Shown one piece after another: positions 53,854 to 61,955 of a DNA stretch of 64,000 bases (its first letter is position 1; every line of letters starts with the position of its first letter). Position numbers and translations under genes: made by a program. Under the pieces are notes generated by a model that searched no databases, was not told where the DNA came from, and was given only the letters and a program-made list of their open reading frames with translations. The stretch lies in the NCBI GenBank assembly GCA_016709315.1, contig JADJMZ010000003.1, positions 62,001 through 126,000 on the forward strand, written 5' to 3'. Origin of the DNA: Ignavibacteria bacterium (lineage in GTDB: Bacteria; Bacteroidota; Ignavibacteria; Tepidaquicellales; Tepidaquicellaceae).

Positions 53854-54525
53854 TTATTTTTGGGATTTTCTGTTTTCTATTTGTTCGACGAGATAATTCA
53901 GTTTCATTTTATTCTTCAGAATACTTTTGGCCATAAAATGTTTTCCGTAAGTTTTAGTAAGATCAATTTTGTCCCTGGACAGTAGTATTACCGAATATTT
54001 TCTCAGCTCAATGTCTTTGAAATTCTTAATTATACAGTTTGAATATTTTCTGAAATCCGAAATCTTCCAGACGCTTCTGTGTTTTTCATAATCATTGTTG
54101 TTTACAGCATCCTGGTGCCAGTTATTTCCTATCGGAATATTTATCAGAAGGAAATTAGATTTTTCCAAACAAAGATCTATAAGTTCAAGAGCATTATCTT
54201 TTTCAAAATGTTCTATAACATCACCGCAGTTAATCAGATCATAACCTCCTTCAGTCCTTTTCATAAATGACAAAGCATCCTCCGTAAAAATATTGTTGTA
54301 AAAAAAATAATGATATGGTTTTATGTAGTCCGGAAAAATTTCAACTCCGTCAATTACTCTTTCCCAGTCGCCTGAATAATTATTGCTTCCCCACACTTCC
54401 AGAAATTCACGAAAAAGAATTCCCCATCTGCCGAAACCAACACCAATGTCAAGAATACTTTTCGGATTCAGTTTTTTTACAAGATCAATATTGTATGAAA
54501 TATTCTGCCAGTTGGATGTACTCAT
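53854..54525 (-). CDS. SAM-dependent methyltransferase
   Basis: A 223-residue class I methyltransferase with motif I ILDIGVGFGRWGILFREFL, a mid-region with DGVEIFPDYIKPY, and INCGDVIEHFEKDNALELID. It resembles methyltransferases acting on glycans or on lipid-linked sugars. Its ATG overlaps the stop of the flippase gene by one base (TGATG), so translation is coupled. Confidence 0.87.
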   Translation of the reverse strand: MSTSNWQNISYNIDLVKKLNPKSILDIGVGFGRWGILFREFLEVWGSNNYSGDWERVIDGVEIFPDYIKPYHYFFYNNIFTEDALSFMKRTEGGYDLINCGDVIEHFEKDNALELIDLCLEKSNFLLINIPIGNNWHQDAVNNNDYEKHRSVWKISDFRKYSNCIIKNFKDIELRKYSVILLSRDKIDLTKTYGKHFMAKSILKNKMKLNYLVEQIENRKSQK

Positions 54526-55760
54526 CAGTTGGATTTTATATATTTTAATATTAGTAAATATCCTGATATGAAAATATAGTATTCGGTTACCACTGTAACC
54601 GCAGCCGCTGCTTTTATACCGTATTCAGGGATCAATAAAATGTTTAGCAGAATATTCAAAATCAGACCGGTGAAAGTAATATACATATTACTCTTATACA
54701 TTCCCAATCCGTTCATTATTATTCCGGTAAGGTTATTAAAAGCCAGTCCAAATACTGCAAACGAAAGGATACTCAGAACGGGTGCAGCTTCAGCCAGTTT
54801 ATCAGTGTAAATAAATTTCACAAGAAAATCCGGAAACAAGAACAGAAGTATTGAAATTACCAGACATATTTTAAACAGTATAAAAAAATATTTTTTAAAG
54901 AATAATGACACAGCTTTTTTGCTTCTTCCGATATATGAAATTCTTGTGAATCCGGAAATAAAGATAAATGAATATGCCAGAGTTGATGTTTTGAATATTC
55001 CGTATCCTATATTATAGAATGCAACCTGATCATAGTCCGTAAGTTTAGAAATAATTAAAATATCAATTTTGTCATAAAGGAAATTAAATAATACGGCGAG
55101 TCCGAGTGGTGATGCAAATTTCAAAAGTGAGTATGATTTTTTAAAATCAAAAAATCCCGTAATTGAAATTAAATTATTCTTTTTGGTAAAATTATAAAGA
55201 ATTGCAATTTGCACTGCAGAACCGGAAAGAGTTATCAGAAAAATCTCATTCAAACCAGGACTGTAAATCAGAAGAGCCAGAACAACAAAAATTAAAATAT
55301 AAATTCTTGAAACAAGAAGTGAGAAGAAAATATTTTTAAAAAGTCCTAATCCCGACAGAGCTTTGCTGAAAATATTGCCAAGAGAAAAAAAATATACAGT
55401 CAGAGCTATAATTATTATCAGTTCGGAGGGAATGCTTTCATAAAACATTAAACAATAAAAATATACTGATAAAATATACAGCGGAAAAAAAGCAATGCTG
55501 ATTAACATAACATTGCTTAAGAATCCTGAAGCTTTTCTTCCGGATAAAGACACTTCTTTCTGCAGAAGCGCAGGAAGTCCAAAATCAAAAAATATTATAA
55601 ATATATTTGCAAGCGAGAAGACTGTTATAATTTCACCATACTGATTCGTAGCATATTGTCTGGCAATGATTAAAAAAATAAAGAAGAAGAACAATCTTTC
55701 CGCTAAGCCGGAAAGAATCAAATGCTTATTGTCTGAAAAAATTCTTATTAGCCTGCTCAA
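54525..55760 (-). CDS. Wzx-like oligosaccharide flippase
   Basis: A 411-residue protein with about 12 membrane helices of the MATE/MVF polysaccharide-transporter superfamily. The N terminus SRLIRIFSDNKHLILSGLAE and FGLPALLQKEVSLSGRKA, plus the mid-protein SLLKFASPLGLAVLFNFLYD, are typical. Wzx enzymes flip undecaprenyl-PP-linked repeat units to the periplasm. It is preceded by a terminator-like hairpin, so it may be expressed from a separate or attenuated transcript. No clear Wzy partner was identified. Confidence 0.88.
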   Translation of the reverse strand: MSRLIRIFSDNKHLILSGLAERLFFFFIFLIIARQYATNQYGEIITVFSLANIFIIFFDFGLPALLQKEVSLSGRKASGFLSNVMLISIAFFPLYILSVYFYCLMFYESIPSELIIIIALTVYFFSLGNIFSKALSGLGLFKNIFFSLLVSRIYILIFVVLALLIYSPGLNEIFLITLSGSAVQIAILYNFTKKNNLISITGFFDFKKSYSLLKFASPLGLAVLFNFLYDKIDILIISKLTDYDQVAFYNIGYGIFKTSTLAYSFIFISGFTRISYIGRSKKAVSLFFKKYFFILFKICLVISILLFLFPDFLVKFIYTDKLAEAAPVLSILSFAVFGLAFNNLTGIIMNGLGMYKSNMYITFTGLILNILLNILLIPEYGIKAAAAVTVVTEYYIFISGYLLILKYIKSN

Positions 55761-55781
55761 TCTATCTTTAGTTAAATAAAA

Positions 55782-55807
55782 AAATCTAAACCGGAAGATT
55801 TAGATTT
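55782..55807 (-). terminator. Rho-independent terminator or attenuator inside the long leftward block
   Basis: On the minus strand AAATCTAAA (55807-55799) pairs with TTTAGATTT (55790-55782) around an 8-base loop and is followed by a T-run (TTTTTATTT). It sits between the acetyltransferase gene and the flippase gene, so it could separate two transcripts or reduce read-through. Confidence 0.7.
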
Positions 55808-55839
55808 AAATTATAATCCGGAATAAAATTATTGCAATA

Positions 55840-56307
55840 TCAAATAACTTTTATAATTTTAGCCGGCACACCTCCGACTATAGTATCCGGCGGGACATCT
55901 TTTGTAACGACTGCTCCTGCGCCTACTATGGCGTTTTCACCTATGGTCACACCGCATAGTATAGTAGCAGACGAACCGATTGACGCTCCTTTTTTAACAA
56001 AGGTTTCCACTACTTTCCAGTCGCTTTCAGTTTGCATGGAACCGTCTCCGGCAGTAGCTCTCGGAAATTTATCATTTATAAAAGTAACGTTGTGACCTAT
56101 AAAAACATTGTCTTCAATATTTACGCCTTCGCAAATAAATGTGTGAGAAGAGATTTTACAATTCCTGCCAATACAGGCGTTTTTCTGAATCTCAACAAAT
56201 GTTCCGACTTTAGTATTATCACCGATAGTGCAGCCGTAAAGATTTACAAAATCAAAAATCTTCACATCTTTGCCGAGTTTTACATTTACTATATTCTTTT
56301 TTTCCAT
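55840..56307 (-). CDS. Hexapeptide-repeat N-acetyltransferase (WlbB/WbpD-like)
   Basis: A 155-residue left-handed beta-helix acyltransferase. Hexapeptide steps occur throughout (VKIFDF, TIGDNTKVG, CIGRNCKI, VNIEDNVFIG, ASIGSSATI, VTIGENAIVG). GHNVTFINDKFPRA is the WlbB-type loop, and VVTKDVPPDTIVGGVPAKII the usual C terminus. The family acetylates the 3-amino group of UDP-GlcNAc3NA-type sugars; the WbpE-like aminotransferase at 57790 and the WbpB-like dehydrogenase at 23983 could make its substrate. Confidence 0.93.
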   Translation of the reverse strand: MEKKNIVNVKLGKDVKIFDFVNLYGCTIGDNTKVGTFVEIQKNACIGRNCKISSHTFICEGVNIEDNVFIGHNVTFINDKFPRATAGDGSMQTESDWKVVETFVKKGASIGSSATILCGVTIGENAIVGAGAVVTKDVPPDTIVGGVPAKIIKVI

Positions 56308-56323
56308 AAAATTATTAAATAAA

Positions 56324-57760
56324 TTATTTTGCTCCTCTTCCGAAAATCATAACGGGAAATGTTTTGAATATAAGCTGAAGATCAAGCCAGGGAGTCATAT
56401 TGTTAATGTAGTAAAGATCCAGAACGACTGAATCCCTGAAAGAAACTGTGCTTCTGCCGGACACCTGCCAGACACCTGTGCAGCCCGGCATAACCGTATG
56501 ACGGCGCTTGTGCCAGTCATCATAAGAATCATATTCATACTTCAGACAAGGTCGCGGACCGACAAGACTCATATCTCCCTTAAGAACGTTTATCAGCTGA
56601 GGCAGCTCGTCAAGAGAAGTCTTTCGGATAAATTTACCGACTGAAGTAATATTATTTTCGTTAATAATTTTTGTGGAATTAAGATTTGCTGCGTAATTAT
56701 TTTTAATGAAGTCAATCATAAATGATTCTCTCTCTTTATCCGAATCACTGTTGATTTTCATTGAACGGAATTTGTAAAATTTAAACGGCTTGCCGTCCTT
56801 GCCAATCCTCATTTGAGTGAAAAATATTTTCCCGGGCGAAGTAAGCTTAATTAATATGGAAATTATTATAAAGACCGGCGAAAGAATTATCAGTCCGGTT
56901 ATAGAAGCAACATAATCGAAGACCCTTTTATAGATATAATTAATATTCTTATTAACTTTAGGTGACAGATCCACAACAGGTATTCCCGAATAAGTTTCGG
57001 TAACAATTTTTTCAGGTACAATATTAAAAAGTTCGGAAGTTAGCTTAACGCTTTTCTCAAGTTCATTACATCTGTCAATAAGAGACATAAGCTTTTCATA
57101 TCCGATATTGTCAATTGCTATTATGATTTCATCTATTTCCAAATTCATTACAATGGATTTCATCTCATCAAGCTTTCCAAGACATTTCATTTCTTTAAAA
57201 ACAAAAGCCCCTGCTTCGATATTATCATCAAGAAATCCTGCAATCCTCATCCCGTAAAAGTTTTCAAAGATTAATTTTTCTGCAAGCAGCTTTCCTGATT
57301 TACCGGCGCCGATAATAATTACATTGCTGTTATGAAGTATCTTTGAAAAGTTCATATAATAGGGTTTCAGAATAAATAAACGCACAACAGAAACTCCAAT
57401 GAAACCTGTTGCTATAAAGCAAAGCATAAATACTCTTGAAGAAAGAAGCAAACTGAATTTAATAACAAAAGAGAAAATGATAAGCAGAATAGCACCATAG
57501 ATAAATGATTTCAATAGCGCGGTCAGTTGAGGAGCCCTGGTAAGAAAAACATTAATTTTATAAAGGTAATTATTCTGAAAAATAAAGATGAATAATATTG
57601 AAAAAACAACGAACGTTATTATAGAAGGTAAAGAATTATCGTCGAGTATAAGTTTTTTATTTAATATATCTATAGCTATGAATTTTGCAGCGAAAAAAGA
57701 AATTAAAATAACTGCAAAATCAAAAACCGCGAAAACATATTTATACTTGGGGTACTTCAT
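56324..57760 (-). CDS. Polyprenyl glycosylphosphotransferase (WbaP-like initiating enzyme)
   Basis: A 478-residue membrane phosphoglycosyltransferase. Four N-terminal helices (about 8-130) are followed by a Rossmann-like domain (VIIIGAGKSGKLLAEKL) and the catalytic domain: KRVFDYVASITGLIILSPVF helix, FKFYKFRSM, TSLDELPQLINVLKGDMSLV, GPRP and GVWQVSGRS. It transfers a sugar-1-phosphate to undecaprenyl phosphate, starting repeat-unit assembly. It lies between two WbpD/WbpE-type genes, consistent with one of those sugars being first. Confidence 0.95.
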   Translation of the reverse strand: MKYPKYKYVFAVFDFAVILISFFAAKFIAIDILNKKLILDDNSLPSIITFVVFSILFIFIFQNNYLYKINVFLTRAPQLTALLKSFIYGAILLIIFSFVIKFSLLLSSRVFMLCFIATGFIGVSVVRLFILKPYYMNFSKILHNSNVIIIGAGKSGKLLAEKLIFENFYGMRIAGFLDDNIEAGAFVFKEMKCLGKLDEMKSIVMNLEIDEIIIAIDNIGYEKLMSLIDRCNELEKSVKLTSELFNIVPEKIVTETYSGIPVVDLSPKVNKNINYIYKRVFDYVASITGLIILSPVFIIISILIKLTSPGKIFFTQMRIGKDGKPFKFYKFRSMKINSDSDKERESFMIDFIKNNYAANLNSTKIINENNITSVGKFIRKTSLDELPQLINVLKGDMSLVGPRPCLKYEYDSYDDWHKRRHTVMPGCTGVWQVSGRSTVSFRDSVVLDLYYINNMTPWLDLQLIFKTFPVMIFGRGAK

Positions 57761-57789
57761 ATTAATGAAAATTTACAATCAGAATATTT

Positions 57790-58896
57790 TCAGGTTTTAT
57801 AAAATATTTTTATTCTGTCACAAATAAATCCGATCTGTTCGTCACTTAGTTCCGGAAACATCGGCAGAGACAAACAATTAGCTGCTAAACCTTCAGTAAC
57901 GGGAAAGTCCCCCTTTTTGTATCCAAGATGTTCAAAACATTTCTGTAAATGAAGAGGTACAGGATAATGAAGACCCGTAGCAATTCCATTCTCATTCAGA
58001 TATTTCTGAAGTTCATCTCTTCTGTCTGTCTGAATAACAAACAAATGATAAACATGTTTCGCATAAGGCATTTCTGCAGGAAGCTTAATTTCATTAATAT
58101 CTTTAAGCTGTTCGCAGTATTTTTTTGCGACAGATCTTCTGCACTCAGTCCAGAAAATAAGATGTTTCAGCTTTACTCCGAGCACAGCTCCCTGAATACC
58201 TTCCATCCTGTAATTATGTCCGTACATTTCATGGAAATATTTCTGCCTGCTCCCGTGATCTCTGATCATTCTTGCTTTCAATGCCAGTTCATCACTGTTC
58301 GTTGTAACAGCGCCGCCCTCGCCAAACGCTCCGAGATTTTTACCGGGATAAAAACTAAATGAACATATATCAGATAGTCCTCCGATTTTATTTTCGTTAT
58401 ACTCTGCAATATGCGCCTGAGCTGCATCTTCAATCAAACGGAGATTATGTTTATCTGTGATTTTACGTATCGCTTCAATATCAGCCGGCTGACCATACAG
58501 ATGAACTGCAACGACTGCTTTTGTCTTTGATGTAATTTTTTCCTCAATTTTTTCCGGATCAATATTGTAACTGTCTTTATGGCAGTCGGCAAATACCGGA
58601 GTAGCTCCGCATAACGTAGCTCCCCAGGCAGTTGCAATGAATGTATCTGCCGGAATAATGACTTCATCACCGCTTGTTATGCCAAGAGCCCAAGAAGCCA
58701 GATGATTCCCGTCAGTTCCCGAACTCACAGCCACGCAATGTTTTACGTTATGAGCTGCTGCAAAAGCTGTTTCGAAATCTGAAACTGATTTTCCAAGAAC
58801 GAAAGCAGAATTATCTATAACATTTTGAATTGCCGGATTTATTTCTTCTTTTATAGAATCGTATTGTTTCCTGAGATCAATGAATGGGATTATCAT
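57790..58896 (-). CDS. DegT family aminotransferase, WbpE/WlbC-like
   Basis: A 368-residue PLP aminotransferase. Lys186 in FSFYPGKNLGAFGEGG is the PLP-binding residue; VSSGTDGNHLA, IEDAAQAHIAEY and HLYGQPADIEAI match UDP-3-keto-GlcNAcA 3-aminotransferases of the WbpE/WlbC type. With the WlbB-like acetyltransferase nearby it predicts a 2,3-diamino-2,3-dideoxy uronic acid. It lies 29 bases upstream of the glycosylphosphotransferase gene. Confidence 0.94.
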   Translation of the reverse strand: MIIPFIDLRKQYDSIKEEINPAIQNVIDNSAFVLGKSVSDFETAFAAAHNVKHCVAVSSGTDGNHLASWALGITSGDEVIIPADTFIATAWGATLCGATPVFADCHKDSYNIDPEKIEEKITSKTKAVVAVHLYGQPADIEAIRKITDKHNLRLIEDAAQAHIAEYNENKIGGLSDICSFSFYPGKNLGAFGEGGAVTTNSDELALKARMIRDHGSRQKYFHEMYGHNYRMEGIQGAVLGVKLKHLIFWTECRRSVAKKYCEQLKDINEIKLPAEMPYAKHVYHLFVIQTDRRDELQKYLNENGIATGLHYPVPLHLQKCFEHLGYKKGDFPVTEGLAANCLSLPMFPELSDEQIGFICDRIKIFYKT

Positions 58897-59644
58897 GTTT
58901 GTTTTTATTAAATAAATCCTGAATAATGTAAATTATAAAAAAAGGTAAAGTTGTTAAATATCTTTTAAACATTTTTCCGGGCTGCTGAATAAGTCTGAAA
59001 AACCATTCGAGACCCAGTCTCTGAAATATCTTTGGCGCTCTTTTAATTTCGCCCAGATAAAAGCGGTATGCTGCACCGACTCCTATCATTACTCCTTTAT
59101 TTAGCTTTCTGTAATTATTATTCATCCAGACTTCCTGCTTTCCGCCACCAAGACTTACCCATATTACATCAGCATTCGCCTTTCTGATTTTATCAAGTAT
59201 AAGATTGTCAGTTTCTGAATTCCAGTTGCCGAATGGCGGACTGTAAAATCCCGCTATTTGCAGGTCGTAATTTTTTTTCAGATCTGCGCTCAGTTTCGAA
59301 AGAATGTTTTCTGTATCACCAAGGAAAAAATGCCTGATACCGGTGCCTGAAGTCCTTTCAAAAACCTTCTTCATGAAATCCGGTCCTGCGACTCTGTCAA
59401 TATTGTCAATTCCTTTTATTCCCGCAAAGATTGATATAGGTCTTCCGTCAGGAAGTGACATCAGCGAGTTATTGATCGCAGTTTTAAGCTCTGGTGATTT
59501 ACGATATGCATTCACAAGATTTCCTGCATCAGTTACACAAATATATTCAGGAAATTTCAGTTTTAAAACTGACAATAATTCATTGACGGCACTATCAAGG
59601 TTGCAGCATGAAATCTTTATTTCTTTTATATAAAAATTTTTCAA
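58877..59644 (-). CDS. WecG/TagA/CpsF family glycosyltransferase (GT26)
   Basis: A GT26 enzyme of about 255 residues. Key blocks are ICVTDAGNLVNAYRKS, LPDGRPISIFAG, RVAGPDFMKKVF, RHFFLGDTENIL and IWVSLGGGKQEVWM. TTG at 59644 is preferred: it lies 8 bases past the upstream stop and gives the usual N terminus (KNFYIKEIKISCCNL); a longer frame back to 59704 would overlap the upstream gene by 53 bases. The 3' end overlaps the WbpE-like gene by 20 bases. Confidence 0.9.
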   Translation of the reverse strand: MKNFYIKEIKISCCNLDSAVNELLSVLKLKFPEYICVTDAGNLVNAYRKSPELKTAINNSLMSLPDGRPISIFAGIKGIDNIDRVAGPDFMKKVFERTSGTGIRHFFLGDTENILSKLSADLKKNYDLQIAGFYSPPFGNWNSETDNLILDKIRKANADVIWVSLGGGKQEVWMNNNYRKLNKGVMIGVGAAYRFYLGEIKRAPKIFQRLGLEWFFRLIQQPGKMFKRYLTTLPFFIIYIIQDLFNKNKHDNPIH

Positions 59645-59651
59645 ATATACT

Positions 59652-60776
59652 TTAATTGAGGGCTTTAGTAAATGCAGTAATGATGTTGTCAAGATTTCTG
59701 TCAAATGTGAAATCCCTTTTAAACCTTTCTCTTGCTTTCTTTCCCATACTGATCCTTAAATTTTCATCTGCAAGTAATTTAAAAATTGCTTCAGCTATTT
59801 CTACCGGGTTATTTCTTTCAACAAGAATTCCGGTTTCGCCGTCTGATATCATTTCCGGAATTGCTCCTGTATCTTTCGTTGAAATTACAGGAATGCTGTA
59901 CTCCATTGATTCCAGGATTACCATCGGGCATCCTTCGTACGGATACCATGTCGGGAAAACCATAATGTCTGTTTCTTTCAGAAATTTTTCTTTGGCTTCG
60001 CCGGTAATGACTCCGGTGAATTCTATGAATTTATTAAGATTATTTTTATTTATAATCTGTTCAGCTCTGATCCTTGTTTTTTCTTCTTTCTTAATCCAGT
60101 TACCCGTAAATAAAAATCTGACATTGGAATTTTTTTTAATTACAATAGCAGCCGCCTCAAGGACATCAAGCACACCTTTGCTTTCAAATAAATTACTGTA
60201 AAAACTTATCACAGAAACCTGCTTTGGAATTTTAGCGAAATATTCCTCGCTAAGATTATTTTTCGCTTCCAGACCATTCGGAAATGCAACTATGTTTTTT
60301 ACAAATCCTTCAAAATTATATTTTAATCTATCGCTATACACAATAGCCGTATCCACTTTTGCCAGTGTATATCTTATAAAAAATTTAACAAAAGAATTTG
60401 ATCTTTCATAAAAATATTTTCTGAAATAATCTCCCTCGTGGAGATGAATTATAATTTTCGCATCAGAGAAAATATGAGAAAAAAGGATGAACAATCCGTC
60501 TCTTAAATAAGGCAGAAAGTTAGATGAAACAGGAATGTATATTAAACCCGGCCTGACCTTCCTGATTAGCGGGATAAGTTTAAATAAATTTTTTAATGCA
60601 AGATATACATTTGTAAAATCCAGTTTTGAAAGATTGTCAAGACTTCTGTGATCGGAAATATCCAGATGAGAGATTTCAAACTTATCCCGGAGTTCCGAAT
60701 TCAGCAGATTACTGAAGTAAACATTCGAACCATGGAACGGGGGAGGCAAGCTTCCGATTAATATTACTTTTTTCAT
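59652..60776 (-). CDS. GT4 family glycosyltransferase
   Basis: A 374-residue GT-B enzyme. KVILIGSLPPPFHGSNVYFS is the N-terminal loop, ISFYSNLFESKGVLDVLEAA begins the donor domain and YEGCPMVILESMEYSIPVIS gives the E-x7-E-like site. The C terminus RFKRDFTFDRNLDNIITAF is regular. It is followed 22 bases after the upstream GT4 gene and precedes the GT26 gene. Confidence 0.96.
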   Translation of the reverse strand: MKKVILIGSLPPPFHGSNVYFSNLLNSELRDKFEISHLDISDHRSLDNLSKLDFTNVYLALKNLFKLIPLIRKVRPGLIYIPVSSNFLPYLRDGLFILFSHIFSDAKIIIHLHEGDYFRKYFYERSNSFVKFFIRYTLAKVDTAIVYSDRLKYNFEGFVKNIVAFPNGLEAKNNLSEEYFAKIPKQVSVISFYSNLFESKGVLDVLEAAAIVIKKNSNVRFLFTGNWIKKEEKTRIRAEQIINKNNLNKFIEFTGVITGEAKEKFLKETDIMVFPTWYPYEGCPMVILESMEYSIPVISTKDTGAIPEMISDGETGILVERNNPVEIAEAIFKLLADENLRISMGKKARERFKRDFTFDRNLDNIITAFTKALN

Positions 60777-60798
60777 TTAAAGGATTTTACTAACAGAA

Positions 60799-61953
60799 TT
60801 AATTTTTCATTACATAATTTATTGCGCTGTCAAATCCGTCAAGCATTTTATCTACGGAGCAATCGTTCTTAGCAGTTTCAAATGCATTATGCTTAAGCTT
60901 CTCCGAAAGTTCTTTATCGGAAATTATTCTATTCATGATCTCCGTTATTTCATTTACATTGCCGTCACTTGCAAGAAAACCGTTCACTCCTTCTTTAATA
61001 TATCCTATACCTTCGCCGTGATAATGTGAATTTTTTTTCTGGGAAATTACGGGAGTTCCGAAACAAAACGAATGAACAACTGACAAGCCGAGTCTTCCCG
61101 GCATTACGTAAGCATCGCTGATGTAAATCCATTTACCTGCAGTCTCTTCGTCAAGTATCTCTCCGAGAAAATATATGTTTACCGCTTTCAGATCTTCAGA
61201 AAGCTTTTTCAGATAATTATACTCAGACCCGTTGCCTATGATACTCAGTCTGCAATCAGGATTAATTTCTTCAAGTTTTTTGAAAGCTTTTAAAAGTAAA
61301 TCAACCTGTTTATCTTTCAGGAGTCTTCCGGTATAAATAAAATGAAATTTCTCATTTACTTTAAGTTCTTTCTTTAAATTTTCTATACCTGTTTCATCAA
61401 ATTTATATTTTAAACTGAATTGTCTGTCTGTATCAAGAGTGTTCGGAGCTACAAAAAAATGTCCGGAGTTTTTTGTGAAAGATTCTATTTCCTTCTTTCC
61501 TTTTTCCCAGTAAAATAAAACTGCATCAGCTTTTTCAGAAAGTTTCAGTCTCAGCTTGTCCGCAAAATTCTTTTCCGGATTAAATCCTTTCACAGGATCA
61601 TATCCGAAACTCCATAATATAATTTTGTATTTCAAAAAATATCTGAGTAAAAATAATATATATATGTTAAGATTACCTACATTGAAAACTGATATAACAA
61701 CATCAGGCCGGCTTTTGAAAAGATCTGTATAAATATCTGAAATGAAAATTTTTCCGGAATTGCCAAAGTAAAAATTCTTCCTGAAGATAAATTTATCTCC
61801 GGATACTTCAGTAGAATTTTTCAGAGACTCAGCTTTGAACGGCTGTCCGTAAATAATCTCAGAGCAAGGCCGCTTCTGAATGAATTTTCTGAAAAAACCT
61901 GTCCGGTAATGTGGAAGAAGTCTCTGCAATATGAAAATTTTTATATTGTCCAT
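60799..61953 (-). CDS. GT4-like glycosyltransferase
   Basis: A GT-B enzyme of 384 residues taken from ATG 61953 (DNIKIFILQRLLPHYRTGFF), two bases past the asnB stop; an in-frame start at 61989 would overlap asnB. The central FIYTGRLLKDKQVDLLLKAF opens the donor domain, but the usual E-x7-E site is altered (YVMPGRLGLSVVHSFCFG), as in the WsaF/GT4-like group using a P-G-x-x-G-L-S-V-x-x motif. VISVFNVGNLNIYILFLLRY and ILWSFGYDPVKG belong to the N-terminal domain. Confidence 0.9.
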   Translation of the reverse strand: MDNIKIFILQRLLPHYRTGFFRKFIQKRPCSEIIYGQPFKAESLKNSTEVSGDKFIFRKNFYFGNSGKIFISDIYTDLFKSRPDVVISVFNVGNLNIYILFLLRYFLKYKIILWSFGYDPVKGFNPEKNFADKLRLKLSEKADAVLFYWEKGKKEIESFTKNSGHFFVAPNTLDTDRQFSLKYKFDETGIENLKKELKVNEKFHFIYTGRLLKDKQVDLLLKAFKKLEEINPDCRLSIIGNGSEYNYLKKLSEDLKAVNIYFLGEILDEETAGKWIYISDAYVMPGRLGLSVVHSFCFGTPVISQKKNSHYHGEGIGYIKEGVNGFLASDGNVNEITEIMNRIISDKELSEKLKHNAFETAKNDCSVDKMLDGFDSAINYVMKN

Positions 61954-61955
61954 AT

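Noticed and set aside
59645..59704. N-terminal extension of the GT26 gene to 59704
   Set aside because: It would overlap the upstream GT4 gene by 53 bases and adds residues not typical of GT26; TTG 59644 fits better.
59656..60201. Plus-strand frame of 181 codons antisense to a GT4 gene
   Set aside because: It lies wholly inside a well-supported GT4 gene on the other strand and has no domain of its own. The same applies to plus-strand frames at 41791-42195, 57949-58362 and 9720-10028.
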